Assembly (NCBI GenBank): GCA_949289215.1
Contig: CASENC010000002.1
Span: 1 to 64,000, forward strand
Reading direction: 5' to 3'
From: an uncultured Bacteroidales bacterium
GTDB taxonomy: Bacteria > Bacteroidota > Bacteroidia > Bacteroidales > Muribaculaceae
Length of the DNA: 64,000 nt
Every line of letters begins with the position of its first letter. Position 1 is the stretch's first letter. Under the pieces are notes generated by a model. It made no database searches and was not told where the DNA came from. It saw only the letters and a list, made by a program, of their open reading frames with translations. Below, piece by piece: positions 1-9,401 of this stretch. A program made the translations under genes and the position numbers.

Positions 1-335
1 AAAAAAGACACGAATTCCGCATTAAGATGCGTCTCGTCATACTCCGACAGTTCCCACTCATAACTGAATATCTCACCCGTGTCTTTGTCCCGCCACTTGC
101 GCTTGCGTACATGCAGGTATGAGGAGCGCCCGCGGATGGGAAAGTCTCGGATAGTATGGTACTCGCCGAAGCCATGCGAGATGACCGAGGCATTGACCTT
201 GTCTTCTCGCATCAGAACTTTTTTCTCGTCAAGCCAGATGTCAAATCGGGTATCACCTTTCTCAAAATTTACAACATCGAAGTTGTCTATCAGCACATCC
301 GGTAGAATGGCTCGAAGCAATTTAATATGTTCCAT
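1..335 (-). CDS. ISAon1-family transposase N-terminal region protein, partial
   Basis: About 111 codons are open from the ATG at 335 to the window edge, with no stop. The protein starts MEHIKLLRAILPD and contains IRDFPIRGRSSYLHVRKRKW (about residues 63-82), which resembles the short N-terminal protein of ISAon1-type elements; the catalytic transposase would lie beyond base 1. A -7 box TACCTTTGC reads on the minus strand at 339-347, only three bases before the start codon, so the transcript should be almost leaderless. The family match is from memory of the motif; whether the element is intact cannot be seen. Confidence 0.65.
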   Translation of the reverse strand, partial: MEHIKLLRAILPDVLIDNFDVVNFEKGDTRFDIWLDEKKVLMREDKVNASVISHGFGEYHTIRDFPIRGRSSYLHVRKRKWRDKDTGEIFSYEWELSEYDETHLNAEFVSF

Positions 336-411
336 GATGCAAAGGTAAGCTATATTCCTGAAATCCCCGTTCCACCAACCGGGAAAATCCGCTGACCCGT
401 GATTGACCCGC
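1..411 (-). mobile_element. Edge of an ISAon1-like insertion sequence, partial
   Basis: The minus strand carries the first ORF of an ISAon1-type element that runs off the window. Upstream of the ORF there are two TGACCCG words (393-399 and 404-410) and no other gene before the hairpin at 423-468, so the element probably ends near 411. That end point is inferred; no second terminal repeat is inside the window. It sits about 90 bases from the 3' end of a tRNA-Arg gene. Confidence 0.5.
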
Positions 412-422
412 AATAAAGAAAT

Positions 423-468
423 AAAAAACATCGAATTTCAGCAACTTAATGAAATTCGATGTTTTTTT
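423..468 (-). terminator. Perfect stem-loop with A/T tracts on both sides
   Basis: ACATCGAATTTCA pairs with TGAAATTCGATGT around a 9-base loop. The stem is flanked by A6 on the left and T7 on the right, so it can end transcription in either direction. It is the expected terminator of the tRNA-Arg gene, which is transcribed leftward from 572. Confidence 0.75.
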
Positions 469-500
469 GATTTTCGGGGCTTATTGCAGTCCGCATTTTG

Positions 501-572
501 TACACCCATAGGGAGTCGAACCCTAATCGAAGGAACCGGAATCCTTTATTCTATCCATTGAACTATGGGTGC
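501..572 (-). tRNA. tRNA-Arg(CCG)
   Basis: Read on the minus strand the gene folds as a cloverleaf. The acceptor stem GCACCCA pairs with TGGGTGT (one G-U pair). The anticodon stem AAGGA/TCCTT encloses the loop TTCCGGT, giving anticodon CCG, which reads CGG (Arg). The T arm has GGTTCGACTCC. The discriminator base is A, and the CCA end is not encoded. A strong hairpin follows at 423-468. Confidence 0.93.
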
Positions 573-626
573 TCATAGGCTTGCGCCTTCCGCAACGCAA
601 AATTACAAGTGGTTTTGCGTTTTCGG

Positions 627-659
627 TTGGCAAAAGTAATAATATATTTGTAGCTTTGC
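627..659 (+). promoter_or_regulatory. Promoter of ung
   Basis: A -33 box TTGG (627-630) is followed after 20 bases by a -7 box TAGCTTTGC (651-659), the Bacteroidetes primary sigma factor pattern. The ATG of ung lies 31 bases downstream. Confidence 0.65.
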
Positions 660-690
660 AAATACAATTCAATTTATTCAAAAGATTTTT

Positions 691-1353
691 ATGAATGTAA
701 AAATAGAAGAAAGTTGGCGCAACGAGCTTGCCGAAGAGTGGGAACAACCTTACTTCAAGCAGCTTGTGAATTTCGTTCATGACGAATACAGCCACTACCA
801 AATATTCCCTCCGGGACGTGAAATTTTTGCCGCTTTCGACGCCACTCCATTCGACAAAGTAAAAGTTGTGATACTCGGACAAGACCCTTACCACGACGTC
901 GGACAGGCCAACGGACTTTGCTTCTCGGTACGCGACGGTGTGCCGTTCCCGCCGTCACTTGTCAACATTTTCAAGGAAATCCACGATGACCTTGGGAAAC
1001 CGATACCGGCGAGCGGCGACCTCACCCGATGGGCACGGCAAGGAGTACTGCTGCTAAATTCCACACTCACAGTGAGGGCGCATAGCGCCGGGTCGCACCA
1101 GAATCGCGGTTGGGAAGAATTTACCGACCACGTGATTTTCCACCTTGCCCGCCATCGCGAGCACTTGGTGTTTATTCTGTGGGGGGCATACGCCATCAAA
1201 AAAGGCGCATTCATCGACCGCACACGGCACCTTGTACTGACTTCGCCACACCCATCGCCACTGTCGGCTCACCGTGGATTTTTCGGCAACAGGCATTTTT
1301 CCCGTGCCAACGAATACCTCATGGCTCATGGCATGGAACCTATCGACTGGTAA
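691..1353 (+). CDS. ung: Uracil-DNA glycosylase
   Basis: A 220-residue family 1 uracil-DNA glycosylase, which removes uracil from DNA to start base-excision repair. The water-activating motif GQDPYH lies at about 62-67, the LLLNSTLTV segment is at about 120, and the minor-groove loop HPSPLSAHRG is near the C-terminus. Length and motifs are normal for the family. The ATG follows a TAGCTTTGC promoter. The next gene starts 20 bases after its stop, so the two may be co-transcribed. Confidence 0.97.
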   Translation: MNVKIEESWRNELAEEWEQPYFKQLVNFVHDEYSHYQIFPPGREIFAAFDATPFDKVKVVILGQDPYHDVGQANGLCFSVRDGVPFPPSLVNIFKEIHDDLGKPIPASGDLTRWARQGVLLLNSTLTVRAHSAGSHQNRGWEEFTDHVIFHLARHREHLVFILWGAYAIKKGAFIDRTRHLVLTSPHPSPLSAHRGFFGNRHFSRANEYLMAHGMEPIDW

Positions 1354-1373
1354 ATTAAATATAAGCAAAAAAC

Positions 1374-2642
1374 ATGGCATTGAAAAATACAATCACCTTA
1401 TTGCTGGTAACCCTGTGCACCGCGGCATCATTGGCACAATACATGGATACCCGGACTTGCATATTCGACGGTAATTTCAAGTCGCTGCAAGTGAAATTGT
1501 CGGGAAACGATTATTTTCCCCCCATACTGATGTTGGGAAGCGACAATGTGATAGAAGTGCGCTTCGACGAATTAAGCCCCGAATTGTCATACCTGCGTTA
1601 CAGTGTAATCCATTGCAATGCCGACTGGCAACCATCGGCACTCGTCGATACCGAATACTTGAACGGCTTCAATTACGCAAACATTGAAAACTACGAATAT
1701 TCAAGCGGCACATTCACCCATTTCGTTCATTACGAATTTTCTCTGCCAAACGAAGAAATATCATTCACCAAGTCGGGCAACTATCTTGTACAGGTTTACC
1801 GCGAGGACGAACCCGACGTGATACTGCTGCAAGCACGTTTCATGGTGTGCGAAAATGTGGTATCGGTATATCCATCGGTATCATCACGCACCGACATCGA
1901 CTATAACATAGGGCACCAGCAAATCGATATCACCGTTGACACTCGCGACTACCGGGTGCGCGACATTTACCAAGACTTGATGGTATTCGTAAATCAAAAC
2001 TCACGCACCGACAACGAAGCATTTGTCAACAAGCCGTTGCGCGTAATGGGTAGCAAGGCCGTTTTCGAGCACAACCGCAACCTCATCTTCCCTGCCGGGA
2101 ACGAATACCGCCGCATGGAAATTGTTGCAGTGAATTATCCCACAATGGGAGTCGCAAGGGTGGAATATTTCAATCCATTTTACCATGCCACACTATACAC
2201 CGACGAACCGCGCACCGATGCCATGTACTTGTATGACAAAACGCAAAACGGACGTTTCACCATACGCAATGCCGAAGCCGACGACTCCAACGGCCGTGCC
2301 GACTACATCGTCACACACTTCTCTCTCGCGACAGGTGAGCCGCTAACCGGAGGAAAAATATATGTCGATGGCGAATTTACCAACCACCTGTTTTCACCCG
2401 ACGCACTGATGAATTACGATGCAGCATCGGGTTGCTACGTCGCCGACATTCTGCTGAAACAAGGTGCATATAACTATCAATACCTGTTTGTCCCCGACGG
2501 TACCGGTGTAGGGCTGACTTCGACCATTGAAGGTGACAAATACCAGACGGTAAACGAATATTCGGTACGGGTGTATAACCGCAGGCAGGGCGAACGTTAC
2601 GACCGAATGATAGGATTCGGAATGGTATTTTCAGGCCGATAA
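1374..2642 (+). CDS. DUF5103 / type IX secretion system plug protein
   Basis: A 422-residue protein with an N-terminal signal peptide (hydrophobic stretch ending SLAQ, about residues 5-21) and a predicted all-beta body. The arrangement, including [13 protein letters not shown] near residue 75, matches DUF5103, the family now named T9SS plug protein after its role in closing the periplasmic side of the SprA translocon in Flavobacterium. It is therefore likely a periplasmic partner of type IX secretion. This fits two T9SS cargo proteins in the window (9402-11273 and 57226-58317). It follows ung by 20 bases and precedes the glycosyltransferase by 10. Confidence 0.82.
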   Translation: MALKNTITLLLVTLCTAASLAQYMDTRTCIFDGNFKSLQVKLSGNDYFPPILMLGSDNVIEVRFDELSPELSYLRYSVIHCNADWQPSALVDTEYLNGFNYANIENYEYSSGTFTHFVHYEFSLPNEEISFTKSGNYLVQVYREDEPDVILLQARFMVCENVVSVYPSVSSRTDIDYNIGHQQIDITVDTRDYRVRDIYQDLMVFVNQNSRTDNEAFVNKPLRVMGSKAVFEHNRNLIFPAGNEYRRMEIVAVNYPTMGVARVEYFNPFYHATLYTDEPRTDAMYLYDKTQNGRFTIRNAEADDSNGRADYIVTHFSLATGEPLTGGKIYVDGEFTNHLFSPDALMNYDAASGCYVADILLKQGAYNYQYLFVPDGTGVGLTSTIEGDKYQTVNEYSVRVYNRRQGERYDRMIGFGMVFSGR

Positions 2643-2652
2643 CTACTACATC

Positions 2653-4143
2653 ATGATGATGATGAAAATGAAATACACCATCAATTGTTTCCTGCCTTAT
2701 GCCGGCCACAAGGAAACATCCGAAACCGCCGCATTGCTGCGGGAAAGCGATTGTGTTGCCCGGATATTCGTCATGCACAACGATTCAAGTGAAGCATCAA
2801 TTCCCGACGGCTGCGAAGCCATGCCTGTAAAATCGATAGAATCAACTGCAACCATAAAAGCCATAGCCAAACGTGCTGACTGCGATTATGTGTTGCTGCA
2901 CACCGCCCCCACAGCACTGCGTCCGGGACTACATGCCCTTGAACGCATGGCACGGTTGGCTGCCGAAAGCGGTGCAGGAATGGCATATGCCGACCACTAT
3001 AACGTAACGACCGATGGCAACCGCACAAATGTTCCGGCCATAGATTATCAACAGGGAAGCCTGCGCGACGATTTCGATTTCGGCACAATGCTGCTATTCG
3101 ACAGCCGTGCATTGGTTAAAGCCGTTGGCAAAATGACAACCGAATACGACATGGCAGGCTTGTATGACCTGCGCCTTAAATTGTCGCAATTCGCGCCAAT
3201 AGTCCACATAAGCGAATACCTGTATTCCGACATTGAAACCGACACGCGCCTCAGTGGCGAACGGCAATTCGATTACGTCAGCCCAGGCAACCGCGACCGC
3301 CAAATCGAGATGGAAACCGTGTGCACCGACCATTTAAAGGCTGTCGGAGGATACCTCGCCCCGTCATTTAAAACAGTGGATTTGGGTATATCGGGGTTTG
3401 AATGTGAAGCATCGGTAATTATTCCCGTGCGCAACCGCCTGCGCACCATTCGTGAAGCCGTGGCCTCGGCACTGTCGCAGCAGTGCGACTTCAAGTTCAA
3501 TGTAATTGTCATCGACAATCATTCCACCGACGGCACCACCGAGGCAATCGACGAATATGCCCATGACTCGCGTCTCGTCCACATCATTCCCAGTCGTGAC
3601 GACCTGGGAATAGGCGGCTGCTGGAACACTGCAATCTGCGACCCGCGATGCGGCAAATTTGCCGTACAACTCGACAGTGACGACATTTATGCCGACAACC
3701 ACACTTTGGCAAAAATCGTTACCACATTCTATGAACAAAATTGTGCAATGGTCATAGGATCATATACATTGACCGACTTCAACCGCAACCCAATTCCACC
3801 GGGCATTATCGACCACCGCGAATGGACTCCCGACAACGGGCGAAACAACGCCTTGCGCATAAACGGACTTGGCGCGCCACGTGCCTTTTTCACACCGATA
3901 GCTCGGGAAATAAAATTTCCTAATACAAGTTATGGCGAGGATTATGCAATGGGGCTGAATATTTCGCGCCACTACCAGATAGGCCGCATATGGCAATCCA
4001 TATACCTGTGCCGGCGTTGGGAGGGGAACACGGATGCAGCACTGAGTATCGACCGCATAAACGCTAACAACCTGTATAAAGACCACCTGCGCACTTGGGA
4101 ATTACAGGCCCGCATGGCAATGAACAAAAATCAGCAACAATGA
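2653..4143 (+). CDS. Family 2 glycosyltransferase with an extra N-terminal domain
   Basis: A 496-residue protein. The C-terminal half is a GT-A, family 2 glycosyltransferase: it opens with [11 protein letters not shown] at about 252, has a [12 protein letters not shown] segment, and carries the nucleotide-sugar metal motif DSDD at about 341. The first 240 residues form a second domain resembling a degenerate GT-A fold. The start has four consecutive ATG codons (2653-2664), then AAA ATG at 2668, so the exact start is uncertain. Its stop overlaps the next start as ATGA, so it is translationally coupled to the DUF4922 gene. The sugar and acceptor are unknown. Confidence 0.85.
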   Translation: MMMMKMKYTINCFLPYAGHKETSETAALLRESDCVARIFVMHNDSSEASIPDGCEAMPVKSIESTATIKAIAKRADCDYVLLHTAPTALRPGLHALERMARLAAESGAGMAYADHYNVTTDGNRTNVPAIDYQQGSLRDDFDFGTMLLFDSRALVKAVGKMTTEYDMAGLYDLRLKLSQFAPIVHISEYLYSDIETDTRLSGERQFDYVSPGNRDRQIEMETVCTDHLKAVGGYLAPSFKTVDLGISGFECEASVIIPVRNRLRTIREAVASALSQQCDFKFNVIVIDNHSTDGTTEAIDEYAHDSRLVHIIPSRDDLGIGGCWNTAICDPRCGKFAVQLDSDDIYADNHTLAKIVTTFYEQNCAMVIGSYTLTDFNRNPIPPGIIDHREWTPDNGRNNALRINGLGAPRAFFTPIAREIKFPNTSYGEDYAMGLNISRHYQIGRIWQSIYLCRRWEGNTDAALSIDRINANNLYKDHLRTWELQARMAMNKNQQQ

Positions 4144-5081
4144 CTCGCATAACGCAACATGACATAGATGACCTGTTCCTGCAGCAACTGCGCGACTGGG
4201 ATTTATTACAGCACAACTATCAAGCCATTGAGAACGTAAAGACACGGGAATTTGCAATAGGCGCGGCACGATTTAAGGTGCAATTCAACCCGGCACGCAT
4301 CACCTCTTCGGCGGCAAAAGTCGATGACAGGTCGATAAAGCAACGCCCATGCTTTTTGTGCAGCGAAAACAGGCCACCCGAACAAAAAGGTTTGCCATGG
4401 GGAAACGATTATTTAATCCTTGTAAATCCCTACCCCATCTTCCCGCGGCATCTTACAATTCCAACACTGCAGCATGAACCGCAACGCATTGCCACGCGCA
4501 TAGGCGACATGATGCGCCTCGCCTGCGACCTCAATGATTTTGTAATTTTCTATAATGGGCCACTATGCGGAGCTTCGGCACCCGACCATGCGCATTTCCA
4601 AGCCGGCTGCAAAGATTTCATGCCGTTCAATAACGACCTGATTAGAAACGGTGAAATACATGAAGTGGCAGCCTGCAACAGCGCAACACTCGGCATTGTC
4701 ACCAACCTTGCCCGCACGACATTCATCATTCGCACTTCCGATATTGATGATGGAATCGTAATGTTTCAACGCCTGTATGAGGCCATACCGGTGGCAAACG
4801 GAGTGTGTGAACCCATGCTTAACATTTTGTGCCAAACCGAAAATGGCAAGCTCAGAATCGATGTGTTTCCTCGGGCAAAGCATCGCCCGTCATGTTATTA
4901 CGCCGCCGGAGAAAGTAATATGCTTATATCGCCGGCATCGGTCGATATGGGAGGCGTACTCATAACTCCACTCGAAAAAGATTTTGCGAAAATCACCGCA
5001 ACCGACATAAAAAACATTCTCGATGAAGTGTGCATCGACCAAGCAACCGCCTCACTCATCATAAAACGCATCAAATCATGA
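4140..5081 (+). CDS. DUF4922 protein, HIT/GalT-like nucleotidyltransferase fold
   Basis: A 313-residue protein starting [10 protein letters not shown]. The ATG at 4140 overlaps the upstream stop as ATGA, so a start further upstream is unlikely. It carries a CxxC pair (C71, C74), a segment [15 protein letters not shown], and the triad HAHFQ at 150-154. HxHxQ is the catalytic signature of the GalT/Ap4A-phosphorylase branch of the HIT superfamily, where a histidine attacks the alpha-phosphate of a nucleotide. Acting on a nucleotide or nucleotide-sugar is therefore likely, but the substrate is unknown. Its coupling to a glycosyltransferase and a SpoIID-like protein suggests cell-envelope glycan metabolism. 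Confidence 0.83.
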   Translation: MTRITQHDIDDLFLQQLRDWDLLQHNYQAIENVKTREFAIGAARFKVQFNPARITSSAAKVDDRSIKQRPCFLCSENRPPEQKGLPWGNDYLILVNPYPIFPRHLTIPTLQHEPQRIATRIGDMMRLACDLNDFVIFYNGPLCGASAPDHAHFQAGCKDFMPFNNDLIRNGEIHEVAACNSATLGIVTNLARTTFIIRTSDIDDGIVMFQRLYEAIPVANGVCEPMLNILCQTENGKLRIDVFPRAKHRPSCYYAAGESNMLISPASVDMGGVLITPLEKDFAKITATDIKNILDEVCIDQATASLIIKRIKS

Positions 5082-6406
5082 ACAACGACACACCGAAAGT
5101 AAAAGTTGGAATAATGAATGTGCCTACACTGCGTTTCATACTAAACGGCACATACCTGTGCAACGGCATTGAAATAACCGGACGGCACGAGGCTTATATC
5201 AAGTGTGGCAAGATAATGCTTGAAAGCAGCGATTATTCCGAAGTTTTGATTGAGCCTGTCGATATGGCAAACTGTTCATTCGATTTACATGATGTCACCA
5301 TAGGCATTGGGTTCCACTGGCAACGCACCGAATGTCAACGCTTCAAGGGCGCATTAAAACTAATTGTGGAAAACGATGCCATCACAGCCATCAACATACT
5401 CCCGGTCGAAGATTACCTTATGAGCGTAATCTCTTCGGAAATGAGTGCAACATCGTCGCTCGAATTTCTCAAGGCTCATGCCGTGATATCCCGCAGTTGG
5501 TTGTTGGCACAAATGGCACATATTACCAAAAAACGCGATGAAACCGCCGAAAACGACAATATCGAAGGAAACGAAATAATCAAATGGTATGATCACACCG
5601 ACCACCGGCTCTTTGACGTATGCGCCGACGACCACTGCCAGCGTTACCAGGGAATCACACGTGCCTGCACCGAAGCCGTGAGGCAGGCCGTCGATGCCAC
5701 GCGCGGAGAAGTGCTGATGTATGACGGGGAACTATGCGACACCCGGTTTTCAAAATGCTGCGGCGGAGCATTCGAGCAATTTGAAAACTGCTGGGAACCT
5801 ATCCACCACAATTACCTTGAAGCACGACGCGACGAAAACGACGAAAACGATTTCCCCGACCTTACCAAGGAAGAAAATGCCGCACTGTGGATTTTGTCGT
5901 CACCAAAAGCATTTTGCAATACCACCGACGAGATAGTGTTACGACAAGTCCTCAACAATTACGACCGTGAAACCACCGACTTTTACCGATGGCACGTGGA
6001 ATACGACCAGGAAGAACTGGCACAATTGATAGCCGAGCGTTCAGGTATTGATTTCGGGCGCATCATCGACCTGCAACCGGTGGCGCGAGGTACATCGGGA
6101 AGACTGTACAAGTTGAAAATCGTTGGCGAAAACCGCTCTCTCGTCATAGGCAAAGAGCTTGAAATACGCCGCATTCTGTCGCGCAGCCACCTATACAGCT
6201 CTGCTTTCATCGTCGAGAAGCACAATGTCGCAACCGACGGTGTTCCCGGAAAATTCGTGCTGCGAGGCGCAGGCTGGGGGCATGGCGTGGGGCTGTGCCA
6301 GGTAGGTGCGGCTGTTATGGGCGAAAAGGGCTACAGCTACAAGCAAATCCTGCAACATTATTTCAAAAACGCCATAATCACCGATTCTTATGGGAAAGCA
6401 CATTAA
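5078..6406 (+). CDS. SpoIID/LytB domain protein, probable peptidoglycan lytic enzyme
   Basis: A 442-residue protein starting [14 protein letters not shown]; the ATG overlaps the DUF4922 stop as ATGA. SpoIID enzymes are lytic transglycosylases that cut glycan strands lacking stem peptides. The segment VEDYLMSVISSEM holds the catalytic-type glutamate at about E121, followed by LKAHAVISRSW, and the C-terminus has GAGWGHGVGLCQVGA, all SpoIID hallmarks. There is no obvious signal peptide, which is odd for an enzyme expected to meet murein outside the membrane; it may act on cytoplasmic muropeptides brought in by the permease encoded next. Confidence 0.85.
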   Translation: MNNDTPKVKVGIMNVPTLRFILNGTYLCNGIEITGRHEAYIKCGKIMLESSDYSEVLIEPVDMANCSFDLHDVTIGIGFHWQRTECQRFKGALKLIVENDAITAINILPVEDYLMSVISSEMSATSSLEFLKAHAVISRSWLLAQMAHITKKRDETAENDNIEGNEIIKWYDHTDHRLFDVCADDHCQRYQGITRACTEAVRQAVDATRGEVLMYDGELCDTRFSKCCGGAFEQFENCWEPIHHNYLEARRDENDENDFPDLTKEENAALWILSSPKAFCNTTDEIVLRQVLNNYDRETTDFYRWHVEYDQEELAQLIAERSGIDFGRIIDLQPVARGTSGRLYKLKIVGENRSLVIGKELEIRRILSRSHLYSSAFIVEKHNVATDGVPGKFVLRGAGWGHGVGLCQVGAAVMGEKGYSYKQILQHYFKNAIITDSYGKAH

Positions 6407-8249
6407 ATCGCCTTGGGCGTGGATACCTACGCTATACCTTGCCCAGGGATTGCCTTATGTGGCAGTCATGACAATCTCGGTAATCATGTACAAGCGCCTC
6501 GGCATCTCCAATACCGACATCGCTCTTTACACCGGCTGGCTATACCTGCCCTGGGTGATAAAACCGTTCTGGAGCCCGTTTATAGATATCATAAAGACCA
6601 AACGCTGGTGGACCGTAGCAATGCAATGGATACTGGCACTGGCTTTTGCCGGTGTTGCATTCACCATTCCCGCACCATTTTTCTTCAAGCTCACACTTGC
6701 TGTATTTTGGATAATGGGATTTGCCTCGGCAACACACGACATTGCCACCGACGGATTTTATATGCTTGCCCTCGACAAGCATGAACAATCGCTATACGTG
6801 GGTATTCGCAGCACATTCTATCGCATAGCAACCGTGGCCGGGCAAGGATTGCTTGTCATAATGGCCGGGCTTATCGAAACCGGCACCAGCCTTGCTCCGG
6901 CGCAACTCACCGTGCAGGCTTCTCCCGCGGCACAACCCACAGTGGCCAAAATACCGCGATTTAACGACATCCCGGCCGACACCGCCGTGGAACCATATTT
7001 TATCTATACCGACCCACAAGTATCGGTGAGCAGCAATGCACCCGACGAAGTCAACGGCATCCCATTCAAAACATACGCCGCCGCATTGCGAGATTCAATA
7101 AAACGGCACAATGAAATTCACGGTTTTACCGAAGCCGAAAACAAGGAACAAGCTGCAACCGCCCGGCAATCTCCGGCACAAAACTCATCGCCATTCACCA
7201 CATGGGTAAAAAACACATTTGGCGAAAACCGGCAACCTGCAACCGACGATGCTGCCGACAACATAGCCATCGTAGGTGTACGGCTTAGCAAAATGCCGCC
7301 GGCCGACAAGCCAGTGATACTGAATGTGACACACCGCAGCGGCGACCCGGGCATTACATTACAATCGACACGTTTCGAGTTCACAAGCGAAAACTTCGAT
7401 GAAACGGCCTATCTCTTGTTTGAAATAGACCACAAAATCAAAAGCGAAACCCGGGCGACATTCATCGGGGCATCGGGCAATATCCCGTTTGCATGGATGG
7501 CGGTGTTTATGTTATTGTCGGCATTCTTCCTTGCCGCGGCAATATACCACAGTCGTATTCTGCCTCGTCCGATTGCCGATGCGCACCATTCTCGTCAATC
7601 GGCACACGAGATAATCGAAGAATTTGCCCACACATTCACATCATTTTTCAAAAAGAAGCAAATTTGGGTTGCCATAGCCTTCATGCTTCTATACCGCCTG
7701 CCCGAAGCTCAATTGGTGAAAATGATAAACCCGTTCCTGCTCGACCCGATCGACAAAGGCGGAATGGGGCTATCGACCGGCGAGGTAGGTTTGGTTTACG
7801 GCACGGTGGGAATTATAGGACTTACTGTCGGCGGAATTATCGGCGGAATTGCCGCAGCACGTGGCGGACTGAAGCGTTGTTTGTGGCCCATGGCATGGAG
7901 TATGTCGCTCACCTGCCTCACGTTTGTTTACCTCAGTTATGCGCAAGACAGTTCGTTGTTAACAATCAATTTGTGCGTGTTCATCGAGCAATTCGGCTAC
8001 GGATTCGGCTTTACCGCCTATATGCTCTACCTCATTTACTTTTCCGAAGGAAGGCACAAGACTGCCCACTATGCCATCTGCACCGGTTTCATGGCACTGG
8101 GCATGATGCTCCCGGGCATGGCCGCCGGCTGGTTGCAGGAAGCCATCGGTTACAGGCACTTCTTCATATGGACCATGATATGTTGTGCCGCCACCATAGC
8201 CGTGTGTGCATTCATAAAAATCGACCCGAAATTCGGACTGAAACAATAA
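6390..8249 (+). CDS. AmpG-like MFS permease with a large extracytoplasmic insert
   Basis: A 619-residue MFS transporter starting MGKHIKSPWAWIPTLYLAQG, similar to AmpG, which imports anhydro-muropeptides released during wall turnover. The GIRSTFYRIATVAGQG and ATDGFYML segments fit the AmpG branch. Between about residues 165 and 365 a hydrophilic stretch of some 200 residues interrupts the membrane core; the helix pattern resumes at FAWMAVFMLLSAFFLAAAIY. Usual AmpG proteins are near 400-500 residues. The start overlaps the SpoIID gene by 17 bases, so it is the last gene of a coupled four-gene cluster. The true substrate could be a muropeptide or MurNAc-containing sugar. Confidence 0.78.
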   Translation: MGKHIKSPWAWIPTLYLAQGLPYVAVMTISVIMYKRLGISNTDIALYTGWLYLPWVIKPFWSPFIDIIKTKRWWTVAMQWILALAFAGVAFTIPAPFFFKLTLAVFWIMGFASATHDIATDGFYMLALDKHEQSLYVGIRSTFYRIATVAGQGLLVIMAGLIETGTSLAPAQLTVQASPAAQPTVAKIPRFNDIPADTAVEPYFIYTDPQVSVSSNAPDEVNGIPFKTYAAALRDSIKRHNEIHGFTEAENKEQAATARQSPAQNSSPFTTWVKNTFGENRQPATDDAADNIAIVGVRLSKMPPADKPVILNVTHRSGDPGITLQSTRFEFTSENFDETAYLLFEIDHKIKSETRATFIGASGNIPFAWMAVFMLLSAFFLAAAIYHSRILPRPIADAHHSRQSAHEIIEEFAHTFTSFFKKKQIWVAIAFMLLYRLPEAQLVKMINPFLLDPIDKGGMGLSTGEVGLVYGTVGIIGLTVGGIIGGIAAARGGLKRCLWPMAWSMSLTCLTFVYLSYAQDSSLLTINLCVFIEQFGYGFGFTAYMLYLIYFSEGRHKTAHYAICTGFMALGMMLPGMAAGWLQEAIGYRHFFIWTMICCAATIAVCAFIKIDPKFGLKQ

Positions 8250-8289
8250 AAGATGGCAACATATCGCAGCCTGTTTTACCGAAAGATTG

Positions 8290-8297
8290 TATATTTG
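8290..8297 (+). promoter_or_regulatory. -7 box before rlmN
   Basis: TATATTTG lies 26 bases before the rlmN ATG in the 74-base gap after the permease gene. No clear -33 box was found. Confidence 0.5.
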
Positions 8298-8323
8298 TAA
8301 TTACTAAAATTTAGGGAAACGCC

Positions 8324-9370
8324 ATGGACATTGAAACAACGCAATTGACCCCATTACTGGGAATGACGCTCGAACAACTGCAAAAGGTTGTCACCGAGCT
8401 TGGTATGCCTCGCTTTTCGGCCGGGCAAATTTGCAAGTGGCTTTATGAGAAACGCGTCACAAGCATCGACGAAATGACCGACTTATCAAAAAACAACCGA
8501 ACCAAACTTGCAGCACAATACACCGTAGGCCGCTATGAACCAAGCCACCATGCCGACAGTGCCGACGGAACAGTCAAATTCCTGTTCCCTACCGGCAACG
8601 ACGGCAAGGCTGTGGAAAGCGTATATATTCCCGACGACGACCGCGCCACACTGTGCATCTCCACCCAGCGCGGGTGCAAGATGAATTGCCACTTTTGCAT
8701 GACGGGCAAACAGGGATATCACGGCAACCTCACCGCCCGGGAAATCCTTAACCAGGTGATGAGCATACCGCAGGCCGAGAAACTCACCAATGTGGTTTTC
8801 ATGGGAATGGGAGAACCGCTCGACAACCTGGATGCCGTGCTGCAAGTTATCGACATCATGACAGCCAAGTGGGGATTTGCATGGAGCCCCAAGCGTATAA
8901 CCGTCTCTACCGTGGGTATTTTGCCGGCACTGCGCAGACTGCTCAACGAAACAAGCGTGCACGTGGCAGTGAGCGTACATTCGCCATATCACGAGGAAAG
9001 GCTCGGGCTGATGCCGGTAGAGAAAGCATTCCCGTTGAAGCGCGTCTTCGACCTGCTGTCGGACTACGATTTCCGCCATCAACGCCGTCTGTCGGCCGAA
9101 TACATAATGTGGAACGGGGTTAACGACGATGACGCACACGCCGAGGCTCTTGCCAAGTTGCTTAAACCGACCGGTGCACGTGTCAACCTGATAAGGTTCC
9201 ATTCAATTCCCGGCGTAAACCTCCACACCGCCGATGACCGCAAAATGGTTCACTTCCGCGACCTGCTCAATTCCCATGGCATCATTTGCACAATACGCCA
9301 AAGCCGCGGCGAAGACATAGCCGCCGCCTGCGGTATGCTTGCCGGAAAAGTAAAATCACAACAAGATTAA
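8324..9370 (+). CDS. rlmN: Dual-specificity RNA methyltransferase RlmN
   Basis: A 348-residue radical-SAM enzyme that methylates C2 of A2503 in 23S rRNA and A37 of some tRNAs. The radical-SAM cluster motif CxxxCxxC is at C118, C122 and C125. The mechanistic cysteine is in the C-terminal AAACGML segment near residue 338. GMGEPLDN, the SAM-binding GGE-like motif, is near 163. The gene is full length and starts at ATG 8324 after a TATATTTG box. Confidence 0.96.
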   Translation: MDIETTQLTPLLGMTLEQLQKVVTELGMPRFSAGQICKWLYEKRVTSIDEMTDLSKNNRTKLAAQYTVGRYEPSHHADSADGTVKFLFPTGNDGKAVESVYIPDDDRATLCISTQRGCKMNCHFCMTGKQGYHGNLTAREILNQVMSIPQAEKLTNVVFMGMGEPLDNLDAVLQVIDIMTAKWGFAWSPKRITVSTVGILPALRRLLNETSVHVAVSVHSPYHEERLGLMPVEKAFPLKRVFDLLSDYDFRHQRRLSAEYIMWNGVNDDDAHAEALAKLLKPTGARVNLIRFHSIPGVNLHTADDRKMVHFRDLLNSHGIICTIRQSRGEDIAAACGMLAGKVKSQQD

Positions 9371-9401
9371 CAGTTTAACATAAAGACTTCTATACTCAAT
9401 T

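Noticed and set aside
7493-8314. 273-codon open frame on the plus strand
   Set aside because: It overlaps the second half of the permease gene in another frame, gives a His/Arg/Cys-rich peptide and lacks a promoter.
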